64,000 bases of DNA from CAIODY01 sp046051225 (lineage in GTDB: Bacteria; Bacteroidota; Bacteroidia; Chitinophagales; CAIODY01). Below the pieces are notes generated by a model. That model saw nothing but the letters and a program-made list of their open reading frames with translations. It did not search any database and was not told the DNA's origin. A program made the translations under genes and the position numbers. Shown in pieces: positions 54,119 to 63,439 of this stretch (positions are counted from its first letter, which is position 1; the number at the start of each line of letters is the position of its first letter). The stretch spans positions 124,001-188,000 of the forward strand of contig JBJOOR010000005.1 in assembly GCA_046051225.1 (NCBI GenBank), read 5' to 3'.

Positions 54119-54373
54119 ATGAAGCAGAACATTCACCCTACTACTTATAGAAAGGTTGTATTTAAAGACATGTCGAACGAATATATGTTCTTAAGTGGCT
54201 CTTGTGCCGCATCTAAAGAAACTATTAAATGGGAAGATGGTAATGAATATCCAGTTATCAAATTGGAGATTTCACATACAAGTCATCCTTATTTCACAGG
54301 CAAAATGAAATTTATTGATACGGCAGGTCGTATTGATAAATTTAAAAAGAAATACGCAGCAAAGGCAAAATAA
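54119..54373 (+). CDS. rpmE2: 50S ribosomal protein L31 type B
   Basis: 84 residues. It has IHPTTYRKVVFKDMS near the start, SHPYFTGK in the middle and RIDKFKKKYA at the end. It lacks the zinc-binding CxxC pair of type A L31, so it is the zinc-independent form. Single-gene unit with its own promoter and a strong terminator. Confidence 0.96.
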   Translation: MKQNIHPTTYRKVVFKDMSNEYMFLSGSCAASKETIKWEDGNEYPVIKLEISHTSHPYFTGKMKFIDTAGRIDKFKKKYAAKAK

Positions 54374-54392
54374 TTTTGCTAACATTGTATTT

Positions 54393-54427
54393 AAAGCTGT
54401 TTCAAATAATTTTATTTGAAACAGCTT
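54393..54427. terminator. rpmE2 terminator
   Basis: AAAGCTGTTTCAAATAA (54393-54409) pairs with the sequence to 54427, followed by seven T. Begins 20 bp after the stop. Confidence 0.9.
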
Positions 54428-54498
54428 TTTTTATTTTATAAATCATTGTTCAATGAAATAATATTTTTCTAAATTGCAATTCAATTTAATTCTTTAAA

Positions 54499-56640
54499 AT
54501 GCGAACATTAAAAGTAGTTGTACAAATTTTTATACTTATTGTTTTATTCAGCATTAGTTCACATGCTCAAGATTCGCTTTTTCTTGAGCGACAAATGTTG
54601 AACGAAACTACAAATCTACCTAACGAAAACATTGATGTATCAAAGATTGGCAGTTTTACAATCAATTTTTTTAACTTAAATAATAGAAGAAATATCGTTG
54701 CTAATAAATTGGGCAATCAAAAGTTAACAGCTCACAGCGCTAATAATATAGCTATTTATTATTTTCAACAAAGCGATTTTAAAAATGCTGAAATATATTT
54801 TGAACAAGCTATGCAAGCACAAAATATGTTGGGCAATCCTAAGGCATTATCTATTCTTACAGCAAGATTGGCTTATGTATTTGATAGAGCAGGCAATGAT
54901 GATAGAGCATTAGAATTATATAAACAATCATTGAAAAATTTTCAGCAATTGAAGTTGGATAAACAATTGGCAGAAGTAAATTATTTGATAAGTAAATTGT
55001 ATGTAAAAATTAATAAGGCTGATGAAGCCGAACAGTTTTTGAAATCGGGTATTGATGCTAGTCAAGCAGCAAATACTAAGGCTTTGGGTAATAAAATGAG
55101 TAATTTATTACAATCAATCGATCAAAGTAAAAAGGAACGCAATACAAGATTGTTGCAATTGTTAGCCATTGAAAATGGTGGATTTAATGGAATGAGCAAT
55201 GTGCAAAAAGGAAAAGTGTGTAAAGAAATTGGGTTTAATTATTGGGGTGGAAGTGAATTTGAAAAAGCAAATAATTATTTTAATAAAAGTGCTGGTTTTT
55301 TTGCAAGTAGTGGCGAAATGCCCGAAAATGAAGAGTTTGCAGCCGATATGGTTTCGCAAGCAGGTTTTTTTAAGCCAATTGATGCAGGTACAATGAAAGA
55401 TGCAAGCGAACGGTATGACCAAATTAGGGATAGTTTATTAAAGCGAATGGTAACCAATAAACGAGATAAAAGTCAATTAGATAAAGCCTTTTCAACTGCT
55501 TATGCCAACTTGAGTCAAGATGAAATTAGAAAATTAAATTTGTCTACCGATGATTTAATTAAACGATTAATCATTGAAAAAGATTCTTTATCAAAGGCTG
55601 AATTGAATTATAATGATGATGAAATTATAGCTAAGGAAAATTTGATTAAACAGTTGATGAAAGAAAAAGAATTGCAGGCTTTAGCCATGAAAGCAAAAGA
55701 GTTGGAATTGGAAAAAGGCAGATACTTTAAATATTGGGCAATGGCTGGGGCAGCGGTTTTGCTGCTCATTGCCATTTTTATTTTTATTATTTATAGGAAT
55801 AATCAACGAGCTTTGGTAAAAACAAAAAAGGCTTATAAAGAATTGAATGAAACGCATTTAAAATTAAAAAACACACAAGAGCAATTAGTACAATCAGAAA
55901 AAATGGCTGGGCTTGGGCAGCTTACTGCTGGCGTTGCACACGAAATAAATAACCCGATAAATTTTGTAAGCAGCAGCATTGGTTCATTAAAACGTGATGT
56001 GGATGATTTGAAATTATTATTGAAAACATATCAAGACAAACCCAATGAGGCTGATGCTTTGGCGAAACAGTTGGATATTGATTACACCGTAAAAGAAATT
56101 GATGAATTGATGTTGGGCATTACTGAAGGCGCCAACAGAACATCAGAAATTGTTAAGGGTTTACGCAATTTTAGCCGTACCGATGAAGCAGAAAAAAAGA
56201 ATGCCAACATCAACGAATGTTTGGATTCAACAATTATGATTTTGCAAACAAAATTGAAAGATAAAAATATTGACTTGAAAAAACAATTTGCTCAACTGCC
56301 TGATATTGCTTGCTATCCGGGTCAATTGAATCAAGTGTTTATGAATATTATTTCGAACGCTGCCGATGCGATTGACGGAAATAATGGCGAAATAAATATT
56401 GCTACAAAAAAAGAAAACAACAATATTATTGTTTCAATAAAAGATAATGGCAAAGGCATGACGGATGAAGTGAAGAAAAAAATATTCGACCCGTTCTTCA
56501 CAACAAAAGATGTAGGAAGTGGCACAGGCTTGGGTTTGAGCATTGCTTATGGTATCATGGAAAAGCACAACGCCAAAATTGAAGTGCAAAGTGAAGTGGG
56601 TAAGGGCAGTGATTTTTTAATTACGTTGCCAATTGTTTAA
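54499..56640 (+). CDS. TPR-containing sensor histidine kinase
   Basis: 713 residues. Signal peptide (about 1-23), a periplasmic sensor part with tetratricopeptide-like helices (about 65-290: AIYYFQQSDFKNAEIYF, RALELYKQSLKNF), a coiled coil, one membrane segment (about 412-431), another coiled coil, then a kinase core with phospho-acceptor H481 in VAHEINNPINFVSS, and a HATPase domain (N box, G1 NGKGMTDE, G2 GSGTGLGLSIAYG). The kinase core is very close to that of the kinase at 59238. No receiver is fused; it may signal through the REC, HPt and hybrid proteins downstream. Confidence 0.92.
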   Translation: MRTLKVVVQIFILIVLFSISSHAQDSLFLERQMLNETTNLPNENIDVSKIGSFTINFFNLNNRRNIVANKLGNQKLTAHSANNIAIYYFQQSDFKNAEIYFEQAMQAQNMLGNPKALSILTARLAYVFDRAGNDDRALELYKQSLKNFQQLKLDKQLAEVNYLISKLYVKINKADEAEQFLKSGIDASQAANTKALGNKMSNLLQSIDQSKKERNTRLLQLLAIENGGFNGMSNVQKGKVCKEIGFNYWGGSEFEKANNYFNKSAGFFASSGEMPENEEFAADMVSQAGFFKPIDAGTMKDASERYDQIRDSLLKRMVTNKRDKSQLDKAFSTAYANLSQDEIRKLNLSTDDLIKRLIIEKDSLSKAELNYNDDEIIAKENLIKQLMKEKELQALAMKAKELELEKGRYFKYWAMAGAAVLLLIAIFIFIIYRNNQRALVKTKKAYKELNETHLKLKNTQEQLVQSEKMAGLGQLTAGVAHEINNPINFVSSSIGSLKRDVDDLKLLLKTYQDKPNEADALAKQLDIDYTVKEIDELMLGITEGANRTSEIVKGLRNFSRTDEAEKKNANINECLDSTIMILQTKLKDKNIDLKKQFAQLPDIACYPGQLNQVFMNIISNAADAIDGNNGEINIATKKENNNIIVSIKDNGKGMTDEVKKKIFDPFFTTKDVGSGTGLGLSIAYGIMEKHNAKIEVQSEVGKGSDFLITLPIV

Positions 56641-56740
56641 AATCAGTTAAGCAGTTTTTTTGTTTGATAAGATTACTAATGAATTAAAGTTTTCCATTCA
56701 GATTTTTTTATATTGTGCCATCTAAAAACCACTCAACCAC

Positions 56741-57454
56741 ATGCGTAAATTCAAATTTCCTGATTACACCAAAGTAATCATTTTCCTTACTGTAATGAAT
56801 CTTATCATCATGACCATTCGCAATTGGTATGTTGATAATGCCGTGTTTAATTTTTTATGGCGAAATTTATGGTCGAGCTTCTGTCCATTGCTGGTAGCCA
56901 CTTTGCTGCTCATCTTCAACGAAAAAATAAATAAATTTTTCTTTTGGATTGGATGCTTTGTGTGGCTCATTTTTTACCCTAATGCACCTTACATGATTAG
57001 TGATTTAATTCACAACGATTTAGACCCTTCAAAAATTCCGAATCAAGTAATTTATGATACCATCATCATTTTTTCGATAGCCATGTTGTCGCTTTTTTAT
57101 GGTTTCATTTCGATGAAAATTATTTTCAACCTCATCTTTAATCGCTACAATAAAATGATTGCAAATGGTGCGGTTGCTGTTACATTAATTTTGAGCAGCG
57201 TAGGTTTTTATATGGGCAGATTATTGGCTTCGGGCATACCTTATGGCAACGGATTATTGTATTCGTGGGAATTATTTATTCATCCAATTGTGGTGTTGAA
57301 AGTGGTTTGGCATGCGTTGTTTCCTATTGGGCAACACATACCCGATTACTTACTGATGCTGCTTTTCGGCATTGTGCAATACATGGTAATGATGATGATA
57401 AAAGATGTGGGCGATGTGCAACGAGTGGAAGTAAGCGACACTTCGGCAACTTAA
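56741..57454 (+). CDS. DUF1361 membrane protein
   Basis: 237 residues, six or seven membrane segments. The family signature WLIFYPNAPYMISDLIHN (about 76-93, with the conserved Asn-Ala-Pro-Tyr and Asp) is present. Function unknown. It lies 100 bp after the TPR kinase gene and 38 bp before another membrane protein gene; leucines here favour TTG/CTG more than in rpoC. Confidence 0.85.
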   Translation: MRKFKFPDYTKVIIFLTVMNLIIMTIRNWYVDNAVFNFLWRNLWSSFCPLLVATLLLIFNEKINKFFFWIGCFVWLIFYPNAPYMISDLIHNDLDPSKIPNQVIYDTIIIFSIAMLSLFYGFISMKIIFNLIFNRYNKMIANGAVAVTLILSSVGFYMGRLLASGIPYGNGLLYSWELFIHPIVVLKVVWHALFPIGQHIPDYLLMLLFGIVQYMVMMMIKDVGDVQRVEVSDTSAT

Positions 57455-57492
57455 TTTTTTCAAAAAAATAATTCAAAAAAAAACTAAAAATC

Positions 57493-58686
57493 ATGACCGA
57501 TTTAAAAAAAGTAACCTACTTATCTGGATCAATTTTAGCCATTGTTTTTTTACCGTGGTTAGGTTCTTACATCAACTTTGGTGGCGTATTTCCACCACAC
57601 TTTTTCGATTACCCCATGTTAGCACCGATGAGCAAATCAGGGTTTAGTTGGAAAGTATTTATTGTCTGCGTCATCTTATTTATTGGCGTCATCACGTTGT
57701 ATGTTTTCCCAAGTTTGTTTGGTTTCAAACAACAACCAATTGAGCCACGGAAGCCAGTTGTGAAAGTAAAATTACCAATATGGTTTTGGATTGGATTATT
57801 TTTTTGGGGCAGTGCTTTGTTGCTTTTATGGACAAAAGCAACCGCACCAAAATGGTATTTGCATTGGAGCGATATGCCATTGTTTTGGGGCTTTGTGTTG
57901 ATGTTGGATGGATGGGTTTATGTTCGCAATGGCGGTAAATCTTTAATCAGAAATGTGCCGCAAGAAATTGTAGCCATCGGCATTGTATCAGCAGGCGGAT
58001 GGATGCTATTCGAATATTTAAACTTCTTCGTTCACTTCGATTGGTACTATCCATTTGGCAATATTATTTCGCAAGAACAATTTTTATTGTACGCCATTTT
58101 AATCTCATCAGGCTTGCTCACAGTGGCTTTCGAGTGGTATAGTTTGTTTCAAACATTTCCAATTTTTCAAAACAGATTTTCAAACGGTGTAAAAATTATT
58201 GTGCCTGAAAAATGGAAAAACTATTTGATTTATCTCTCACTTTTTTTCTTGATTGCAGCAGGAATTTTTCCAAATATTTTCTTTTGGTCATTGTGGATTG
58301 CACCAGCTTTGTTGTTGGCTTTGGTGATTGATAAATGTGGTGTTTGGTCGCCGTTAAGAGCCATTGGGCAAGGCAATTGGAATCCTGTTTTAGTTTTTGC
58401 ACTCACTTATTTTTGTGCAGGATTGGTATTGGAATGTCAAAATTATTTTAGTGCCATTCATGCCGCTGATAGAACAATAACTTTTACCGCAGCACCAGCT
58501 TTTTGGCAATACGATTTGCCTTACATCAACGATTTTCATTTGTTCGAAATGCCAGTAGTTGGCTTTATGGGCTACCTGCCATTTAGCGGTTATTGCTGGC
58601 TTTGGTGGATTGCTTGCGCTACTATCATGGGCATCGATTCTAAATTTTTTAAAGAAGAACCGATGGAGCCGAATTATGTGAAGTGA
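57493..58686 (+). CDS. Polytopic membrane protein, 397 aa
   Basis: About ten hydrophobic segments over the full length, with conserved-looking aromatic loops: WYLHWSDMPLFWGFVL, MLFEYLNFFVHFDWYY and HLFEMPVVGFMGYLPF, the last near the C-terminus. No named family recognised. The Trp/Tyr-rich loops and FEMP...GYLPF ending look like a conserved hypothetical family. It sits between the DUF1361 gene and a toxin-antitoxin pair. Codon use is TTG-rich like its upstream neighbour. Confidence 0.8.
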   Translation: MTDLKKVTYLSGSILAIVFLPWLGSYINFGGVFPPHFFDYPMLAPMSKSGFSWKVFIVCVILFIGVITLYVFPSLFGFKQQPIEPRKPVVKVKLPIWFWIGLFFWGSALLLLWTKATAPKWYLHWSDMPLFWGFVLMLDGWVYVRNGGKSLIRNVPQEIVAIGIVSAGGWMLFEYLNFFVHFDWYYPFGNIISQEQFLLYAILISSGLLTVAFEWYSLFQTFPIFQNRFSNGVKIIVPEKWKNYLIYLSLFFLIAAGIFPNIFFWSLWIAPALLLALVIDKCGVWSPLRAIGQGNWNPVLVFALTYFCAGLVLECQNYFSAIHAADRTITFTAAPAFWQYDLPYINDFHLFEMPVVGFMGYLPFSGYCWLWWIACATIMGIDSKFFKEEPMEPNYVK

Positions 58687-58727
58687 TATCAATTTTAAAA
58701 TCTTTAATTTTTATAAAATAAAATAGC

Positions 58728-58910
58728 ATGCTTACAAAAGGATTGGTAAAAAAAACAATAGATAAACTGCCGCTTTCATTCACTTTAGATGAATTGATTG
58801 ATGAATTGATTTTTGTTGAAAAAGTCGAAAATGGAATTGCTCAATCAGAAAATAATCAAACCAATAGCAAACAAGAAGCGAAAGCAAAATTGAAAAAATG
58901 GTTGAAGTAA
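58728..58910 (+). CDS. Small antitoxin-like protein
   Basis: 60 residues: SFTLDELIDELIFVEKVENGI, a helical stretch typical of the short antitoxins paired with RelE/ParE toxins in Bacteroidota, then a Lys-rich end. It overlaps the toxin gene start by 13 bases, the usual arrangement that makes translation of the pair coupled. No ribbon-helix-helix or HTH DNA-binding motif can be seen with confidence, so autoregulation is uncertain. Confidence 0.78.
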   Translation: MLTKGLVKKTIDKLPLSFTLDELIDELIFVEKVENGIAQSENNQTNSKQEAKAKLKKWLK

Positions 58911-59170
58911 AAGTAACTGATGCAGCCATTGATGATTTGCATACAATTGCCGAATACATTGCAAAAAATTCAGTTCGCTATGCTCAAATTACTGTAAATA
59001 CATTGTTTGAAAGTGTATTCATTTTAGAAGAATTACCTTATGCAGGGAAGGTTGTAAAGGAGTTTAACAAACCGTCAATTCGTGAATTGGTAAGAGAGAA
59101 TTACAGAATTGTTTATCGAATAGTAAACGAACATAGAATTGATATTCTTACTTTTCATCACAGCAAATGA
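58898..59170 (+). CDS. RelE/ParE-family toxin
   Basis: 90 residues: VTDAAIDDLHTIAEYIAKNS at the start, PYAGKVVKEF in the middle and IRELVRENYRIVYRIV...IDILTFHHSK at the end. This order and the final RELVRENYRIVYR motif fit ParE-type toxins that attack gyrase, more than mRNA-cutting RelE. Antitoxin gene overlaps upstream; sits between membrane genes and the second kinase. Confidence 0.9.
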   Translation: MVEVKVTDAAIDDLHTIAEYIAKNSVRYAQITVNTLFESVFILEELPYAGKVVKEFNKPSIRELVRENYRIVYRIVNEHRIDILTFHHSK

Positions 59171-59237
59171 AGTTTGAAACGAAATGTTGCAGTTAAAAAT
59201 TTAAAGAAGAAAAAATAACTTTTCAATACTTACAATA

Positions 59238-61319
59238 ATGAAAAAACTGATTTTAGTTTTTATTTTTTTATCAACGATTTTAAGTGCCCAAGCCCAAAAT
59301 ATTTTGTGGGATGGCACACATCAAAATATCACTATTGGCAATCAACTTTCAACATTAGAAGATGCCAAAGGCAGCTTCAGCATTGAACAAATTGCCAGTG
59401 ATTCTTTTCAGAAAAAATTTACGCCATCCGAAAAAATTATCTTAAATTTTGGTTTTACTGAATCGTATTATTGGTTGCGATTCACACTCGATAATTCTAT
59501 CAACGATGATTTGTATTTAGAAATTGCACATGCTTTTTTGCCCGTTACCGAATTGTATTTTACTGATTCAACAGGCAAATTTGTGAAGATGGAAGCAGGC
59601 TATAAAATTCCTGTTCATCAAAAAATTATCAAAAGTCATTTTCAAGTTTTTCCGTTGCCAATGGGCAAACATACTTTTTATGTAAAATTGTTGAGTAACT
59701 CACATCCCTTGCCAGTAAAGATTTTCAAGAAAGATGCACACGAAATAAAAGCCGATAATCAGCAAATGGTGTATGGATTTTACATGGGTTTTATGCTGTT
59801 TGTAATTTTGAGCAATCTGTTTTTCTTCTTCTCCTTGCGTAACCGATTGTATTTATTTTATGCCTTGGTAGTTTGCATTTATGCCTCGTATGCCGCCATG
59901 GTTATGGATGGATTCGTAGTTTATTTTTTTCCTCATGTTGATATGATGTTTTGGTATGTAGTTATTCCAACCATTGGTGTACCGATTCAAACCATTTATT
60001 GTTTGTGGTTTTTAGAAGTAAAAAATGCGTTGCCAAAATTGTATAAAACTGTTGTTGGCATCACCATTTATTTTATCGCTTATGCCCTGATTCGATTTTT
60101 CTGTCCGCTAAAAGTTACGTTGGCAATTAATACCGTAAACGCTTTACTGTCGTACTTTTTAATGGGTTATGTGGGTTATAAAATTGGTAAAAAAGGAAAC
60201 CGATTGGGCTATTATTTTGCATGGGCTTACTTCATTTATTTTTTGTTGGTGCTTACCGAAGCTACTTACATTCAAACTGGCAAACCTGCGTACTTCATAG
60301 GTTTGAGCCATGTTGGGTTAGCAACATTGATTGAAGCATTCATTTTCACTTTCTTAATTTCAAAACGATTTGAGTGGGAAAAAGAAGAATTGGAACGAAT
60401 GAAATTGGAAGCCACCGAAAAATTGTTAGAATCAACGATGGAAAACGAAAGAATTGTGAAAGAACAAAATGTAATTTTGGAAACAAAAGTGAGCGAACGA
60501 ACATCAGAATTAAACAACACTTTGGAAGATTTAAAACACACCCAAAGTCAATTAATTCAAAATGAAAAATTGGCATCGCTTGGGCAATTAACGGCAGGCA
60601 TTGCGCATGAAATTAATAATCCAATCAATTTTGTGAGCAGCAATATTTCGCCACTAAAACGTGATTTTGCTGATTTAGAAATAATCTACAAACGCTATAA
60701 GGAATCGGGCATAGCGCCTAATGATAAGGTGTTGGAAAAGATGATTGCCGACATGGATATTGATTACACTTTTACCGAAATAAAAGATTTATTAAAAGGC
60801 ATTGAAGAAGGTGCAAAACGAACGGCTGATATTGTTAGAGGTTTGAAAACTTTTTCACGAACGGACGAACAAAAAAAATCGGAGTATGAAATTACAGAAG
60901 GTTTAGAAGGCACATTATTATTGCTCAATTCAAAAATTATTACGAAAGAAATTTCGATTGAAAAAAAATATGAGCAGTTGCCTTTGGTAAAATGTTTTGC
61001 TGGAAAAATCAATCAAGTGTTTATGAATATTATTGCCAACGCCATTGATGCATCCAATGAAAAAGGAAAAATCAGTATCAAAACTTGGTGTGAAAATGAC
61101 AAAGCATTTATTTCCATTGCTGATAATGGACAAGGCATGACGGATGAAATTAAATCAAAAATCTTCGACCCATTTTTTACCACAAAAGATGTTGGAAGTG
61201 GAACTGGCTTAGGTTTGAGCATTACTTATGGCATCATCGAAAGTCATAACGGGAAAATAGAAGTGAACAGCGAAGTGGGAAAAGGAACTACTTTTACAAT
61301 ATCATTACCCATCAACTAA
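59238..61319 (+). CDS. 7TMR-DISM sensor histidine kinase
   Basis: 693 residues. Signal peptide (about 1-19), an extracellular 7TMR-DISMED2-type sensor domain (about 35-165, with YYWLRFTLDN and KHTFYVKLLSNS), seven membrane segments (about 178-375), a coiled coil, then a kinase core with H457 in IAHEINNPINFVSS and a HATPase domain (NGQGMTDE, GSGTGLGLSITYG). Such receptors are thought to bind carbohydrate or other small extracellular ligands. It shares its catalytic core with the kinase at 54499, so they look like paralogues with different sensors. Confidence 0.94.
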   Translation: MKKLILVFIFLSTILSAQAQNILWDGTHQNITIGNQLSTLEDAKGSFSIEQIASDSFQKKFTPSEKIILNFGFTESYYWLRFTLDNSINDDLYLEIAHAFLPVTELYFTDSTGKFVKMEAGYKIPVHQKIIKSHFQVFPLPMGKHTFYVKLLSNSHPLPVKIFKKDAHEIKADNQQMVYGFYMGFMLFVILSNLFFFFSLRNRLYLFYALVVCIYASYAAMVMDGFVVYFFPHVDMMFWYVVIPTIGVPIQTIYCLWFLEVKNALPKLYKTVVGITIYFIAYALIRFFCPLKVTLAINTVNALLSYFLMGYVGYKIGKKGNRLGYYFAWAYFIYFLLVLTEATYIQTGKPAYFIGLSHVGLATLIEAFIFTFLISKRFEWEKEELERMKLEATEKLLESTMENERIVKEQNVILETKVSERTSELNNTLEDLKHTQSQLIQNEKLASLGQLTAGIAHEINNPINFVSSNISPLKRDFADLEIIYKRYKESGIAPNDKVLEKMIADMDIDYTFTEIKDLLKGIEEGAKRTADIVRGLKTFSRTDEQKKSEYEITEGLEGTLLLLNSKIITKEISIEKKYEQLPLVKCFAGKINQVFMNIIANAIDASNEKGKISIKTWCENDKAFISIADNGQGMTDEIKSKIFDPFFTTKDVGSGTGLGLSITYGIIESHNGKIEVNSEVGKGTTFTISLPIN

Positions 61320-61337
61320 AATAAAAAATCACAAAAA

Positions 61338-62924
61338 ATGTTAGACACAAAAAACTACAACATTCTTTACGTTGACGATGAGCAACACAATTTGAATTCT
61401 TTCAAAGCCGCTTTCCGCAGGCATTACAACATTTTTACAGCCAACAGCGCAAAAGAAGGAATTGAAATAATGAATACCAATTCTATTCATTTAATCATTA
61501 CCGACCAACGCATGCCTGAAATGACTGGTGTTGAATTTTTGGAAAAAACAGTTGGATTGTATCCTGAATCGGTGCGAATGATTCTCACAGGATTTAGCGA
61601 TGTGGAAGATATTATCAGAGCGATTAACACAGGCAGAATTTATCGCTACATCACCAAACCTTGGCAGGAACAGGAGTTGAAGATGACGATTGATTTGGCA
61701 TTGGAAAGTTTGGATTTGAAAATCAGAAACACACAATTACAAAAAGAGGCGTTGGATAATCAATTGTCCATCGAATCGGCAAAATTCAAAGACCAGTTTT
61801 TAGCCAACATGAGTCATGAAATTCGTACGCCGATGAATGCCATTGTGGGCATGACGAGATTGATGTTGAAACGCAATCAGGATGATGACAACATGAAATA
61901 TTTAAATGCGATTCAACAAGCTGGAAATAATTTGTTGGTGATTGTAAATGACATTTTAGATGTATCGAAAATTGAAGCTGGAAAAATGGAGATTGAACAA
62001 ATTCCATTTTCGCTGAAACACTTGTTGGATGGGGTTTTGAATACGTTACAATTTAAAGCCGAAGAAAAAAATCTACCACTAATTTTTGCAGTAGAAAAAG
62101 ATTTAGCTGATAATATCATTGGCGACCCAACTCGATTAACACAAGTGTTGATTAACTTGATTGGTAATGCGATTAAGTTTACCGAAAAAGGAAGTGTAAC
62201 GCTGAATGTACATAGCTTTAGCAGCACCAACGAACAAAAAATGGAGCCACATAAATTTATTCAGTTTGATGTGGTTGATACTGGGATTGGTATTGCCGAA
62301 GATAAATTGGATAAAGTTTTTGAAAGTTTTTCACAGGCTGGAAGTGATACCAGTCGTAAGTTTGGCGGCACAGGCTTGGGTTTAACTATTTCAAAACAGT
62401 TGAGCGAAATGATGGGTGGCGGCATTGGTGTACATAGCACTTATGGCAATGGAACAACTTTTTGGTTTACCATTCCATGCCGAACAGCTGATGCAGCATC
62501 GGTTTCAGCCGAAGAAGCAGCGGCGAATGATTTTTTAGATTTAGCAAAAAAATTGGATGGCGTAAAAATTTTGTTGACAGAAGATGATGGTTTCAATCAA
62601 ATTGTGGCAATTGATTCTTTACAATCTATGATTCCGAATGTGAATGTAGAAGTGGCTGAAAATGGAAAAATTGCAGTTGAAAAAGTTTTACAAAATCATT
62701 ACGATATTATTTTGATGGATTTGCAAATGCCCGAAATGAACGGCTATCAAGCCACTGAAGCGATTCGTAAAACTGGCAATGCGATAAAAATTATCGCCAT
62801 GACGGCTGATGCTTTAAAAACCGACACGGATAAATGTTTTGCCATTGGCATGAATGATTACATCAGCAAACCTTTTGAAGAAGAAGATTTGATTCGGAAA
62901 ATTTATAAGCAAGTGAAACACTAA
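61338..62924 (+). CDS. Hybrid receiver-histidine kinase-receiver protein
   Basis: 528 residues, no membrane segment. N-terminal receiver (about 5-125) with D56 in ITDQRMPEMTG, a HisKA domain with H160 in MSHEIRTPMN, a HATPase domain (about 255-390, GIGIAEDKLDKVF, GGTGLGLTI), and a C-terminal receiver (about 408-525) with D461 in LMDLQMPEMNG. The REC-kinase-REC order lets it take phosphate from a partner and pass it on. It starts 18 bp after the 7TMR kinase stop and is followed by an HPt gene. Confidence 0.95.
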   Translation: MLDTKNYNILYVDDEQHNLNSFKAAFRRHYNIFTANSAKEGIEIMNTNSIHLIITDQRMPEMTGVEFLEKTVGLYPESVRMILTGFSDVEDIIRAINTGRIYRYITKPWQEQELKMTIDLALESLDLKIRNTQLQKEALDNQLSIESAKFKDQFLANMSHEIRTPMNAIVGMTRLMLKRNQDDDNMKYLNAIQQAGNNLLVIVNDILDVSKIEAGKMEIEQIPFSLKHLLDGVLNTLQFKAEEKNLPLIFAVEKDLADNIIGDPTRLTQVLINLIGNAIKFTEKGSVTLNVHSFSSTNEQKMEPHKFIQFDVVDTGIGIAEDKLDKVFESFSQAGSDTSRKFGGTGLGLTISKQLSEMMGGGIGVHSTYGNGTTFWFTIPCRTADAASVSAEEAAANDFLDLAKKLDGVKILLTEDDGFNQIVAIDSLQSMIPNVNVEVAENGKIAVEKVLQNHYDIILMDLQMPEMNGYQATEAIRKTGNAIKIIAMTADALKTDTDKCFAIGMNDYISKPFEEEDLIRKIYKQVKH

Positions 62925-63038
62925 AGGTTATTTGTGATTGGCTGATTGTTATTAATAAATCACAAAACGTCAATCACTGATTAATTTTGAAGATACAATT
63001 ACAAATAATTTAATAACGATAAACCCAGCAATTTGGAA

Positions 63039-63380
63039 ATGGTAACTAACTTAGATTTTTTAACAACTTTTACAAAAGGCGATAAAGCAAAAATGAAAAA
63101 ATACATTGAGATGTATTTAGATACTGCAAAACAAAAAATGGAAGTGATGAAAAGTGCATTACAAACCAAAGAATATGAAACGCTAAAAGTGGCTGCACAC
63201 ACCATGAAATCGCAAGCAAGGTATATGGGCATAACCGCTGTGGAGGCTGATATTGTAAGCCTTGAACACACTTGTACCGAACAAAATAACTTAGACCAAT
63301 TACCTATGTTGGTTGAAAAAGTAAATCATGTTTTGTCGCAATCAATTACCGAACTTTCTGAAAAAATAAATTCACTTTAA
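63039..63380 (+). CDS. Histidine phosphotransfer (HPt) protein
   Basis: 113 residues from the ATG at 63039 (a TTG at 63033 adds two). A four-helix HPt domain with phospho-acceptor H54 in AAHTMKSQARYMG. Such proteins carry phosphate between a hybrid kinase's receiver and a response regulator. Placed between the hybrid kinase and the membrane-anchored receiver; spacing 59 bp after it. Confidence 0.92.
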   Translation: MVTNLDFLTTFTKGDKAKMKKYIEMYLDTAKQKMEVMKSALQTKEYETLKVAAHTMKSQARYMGITAVEADIVSLEHTCTEQNNLDQLPMLVEKVNHVLSQSITELSEKINSL

Positions 63381-63439
63381 AAACTAAATTTTACTTTTGA
63401 ATTTCGATTCAATTAATTTAAAAACATACAATATTAATT

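Noticed and set aside
61491..62230. Minus-strand open frames within the hybrid kinase gene
   Set aside because: Antisense shadows of a strongly conserved REC-kinase-REC protein.
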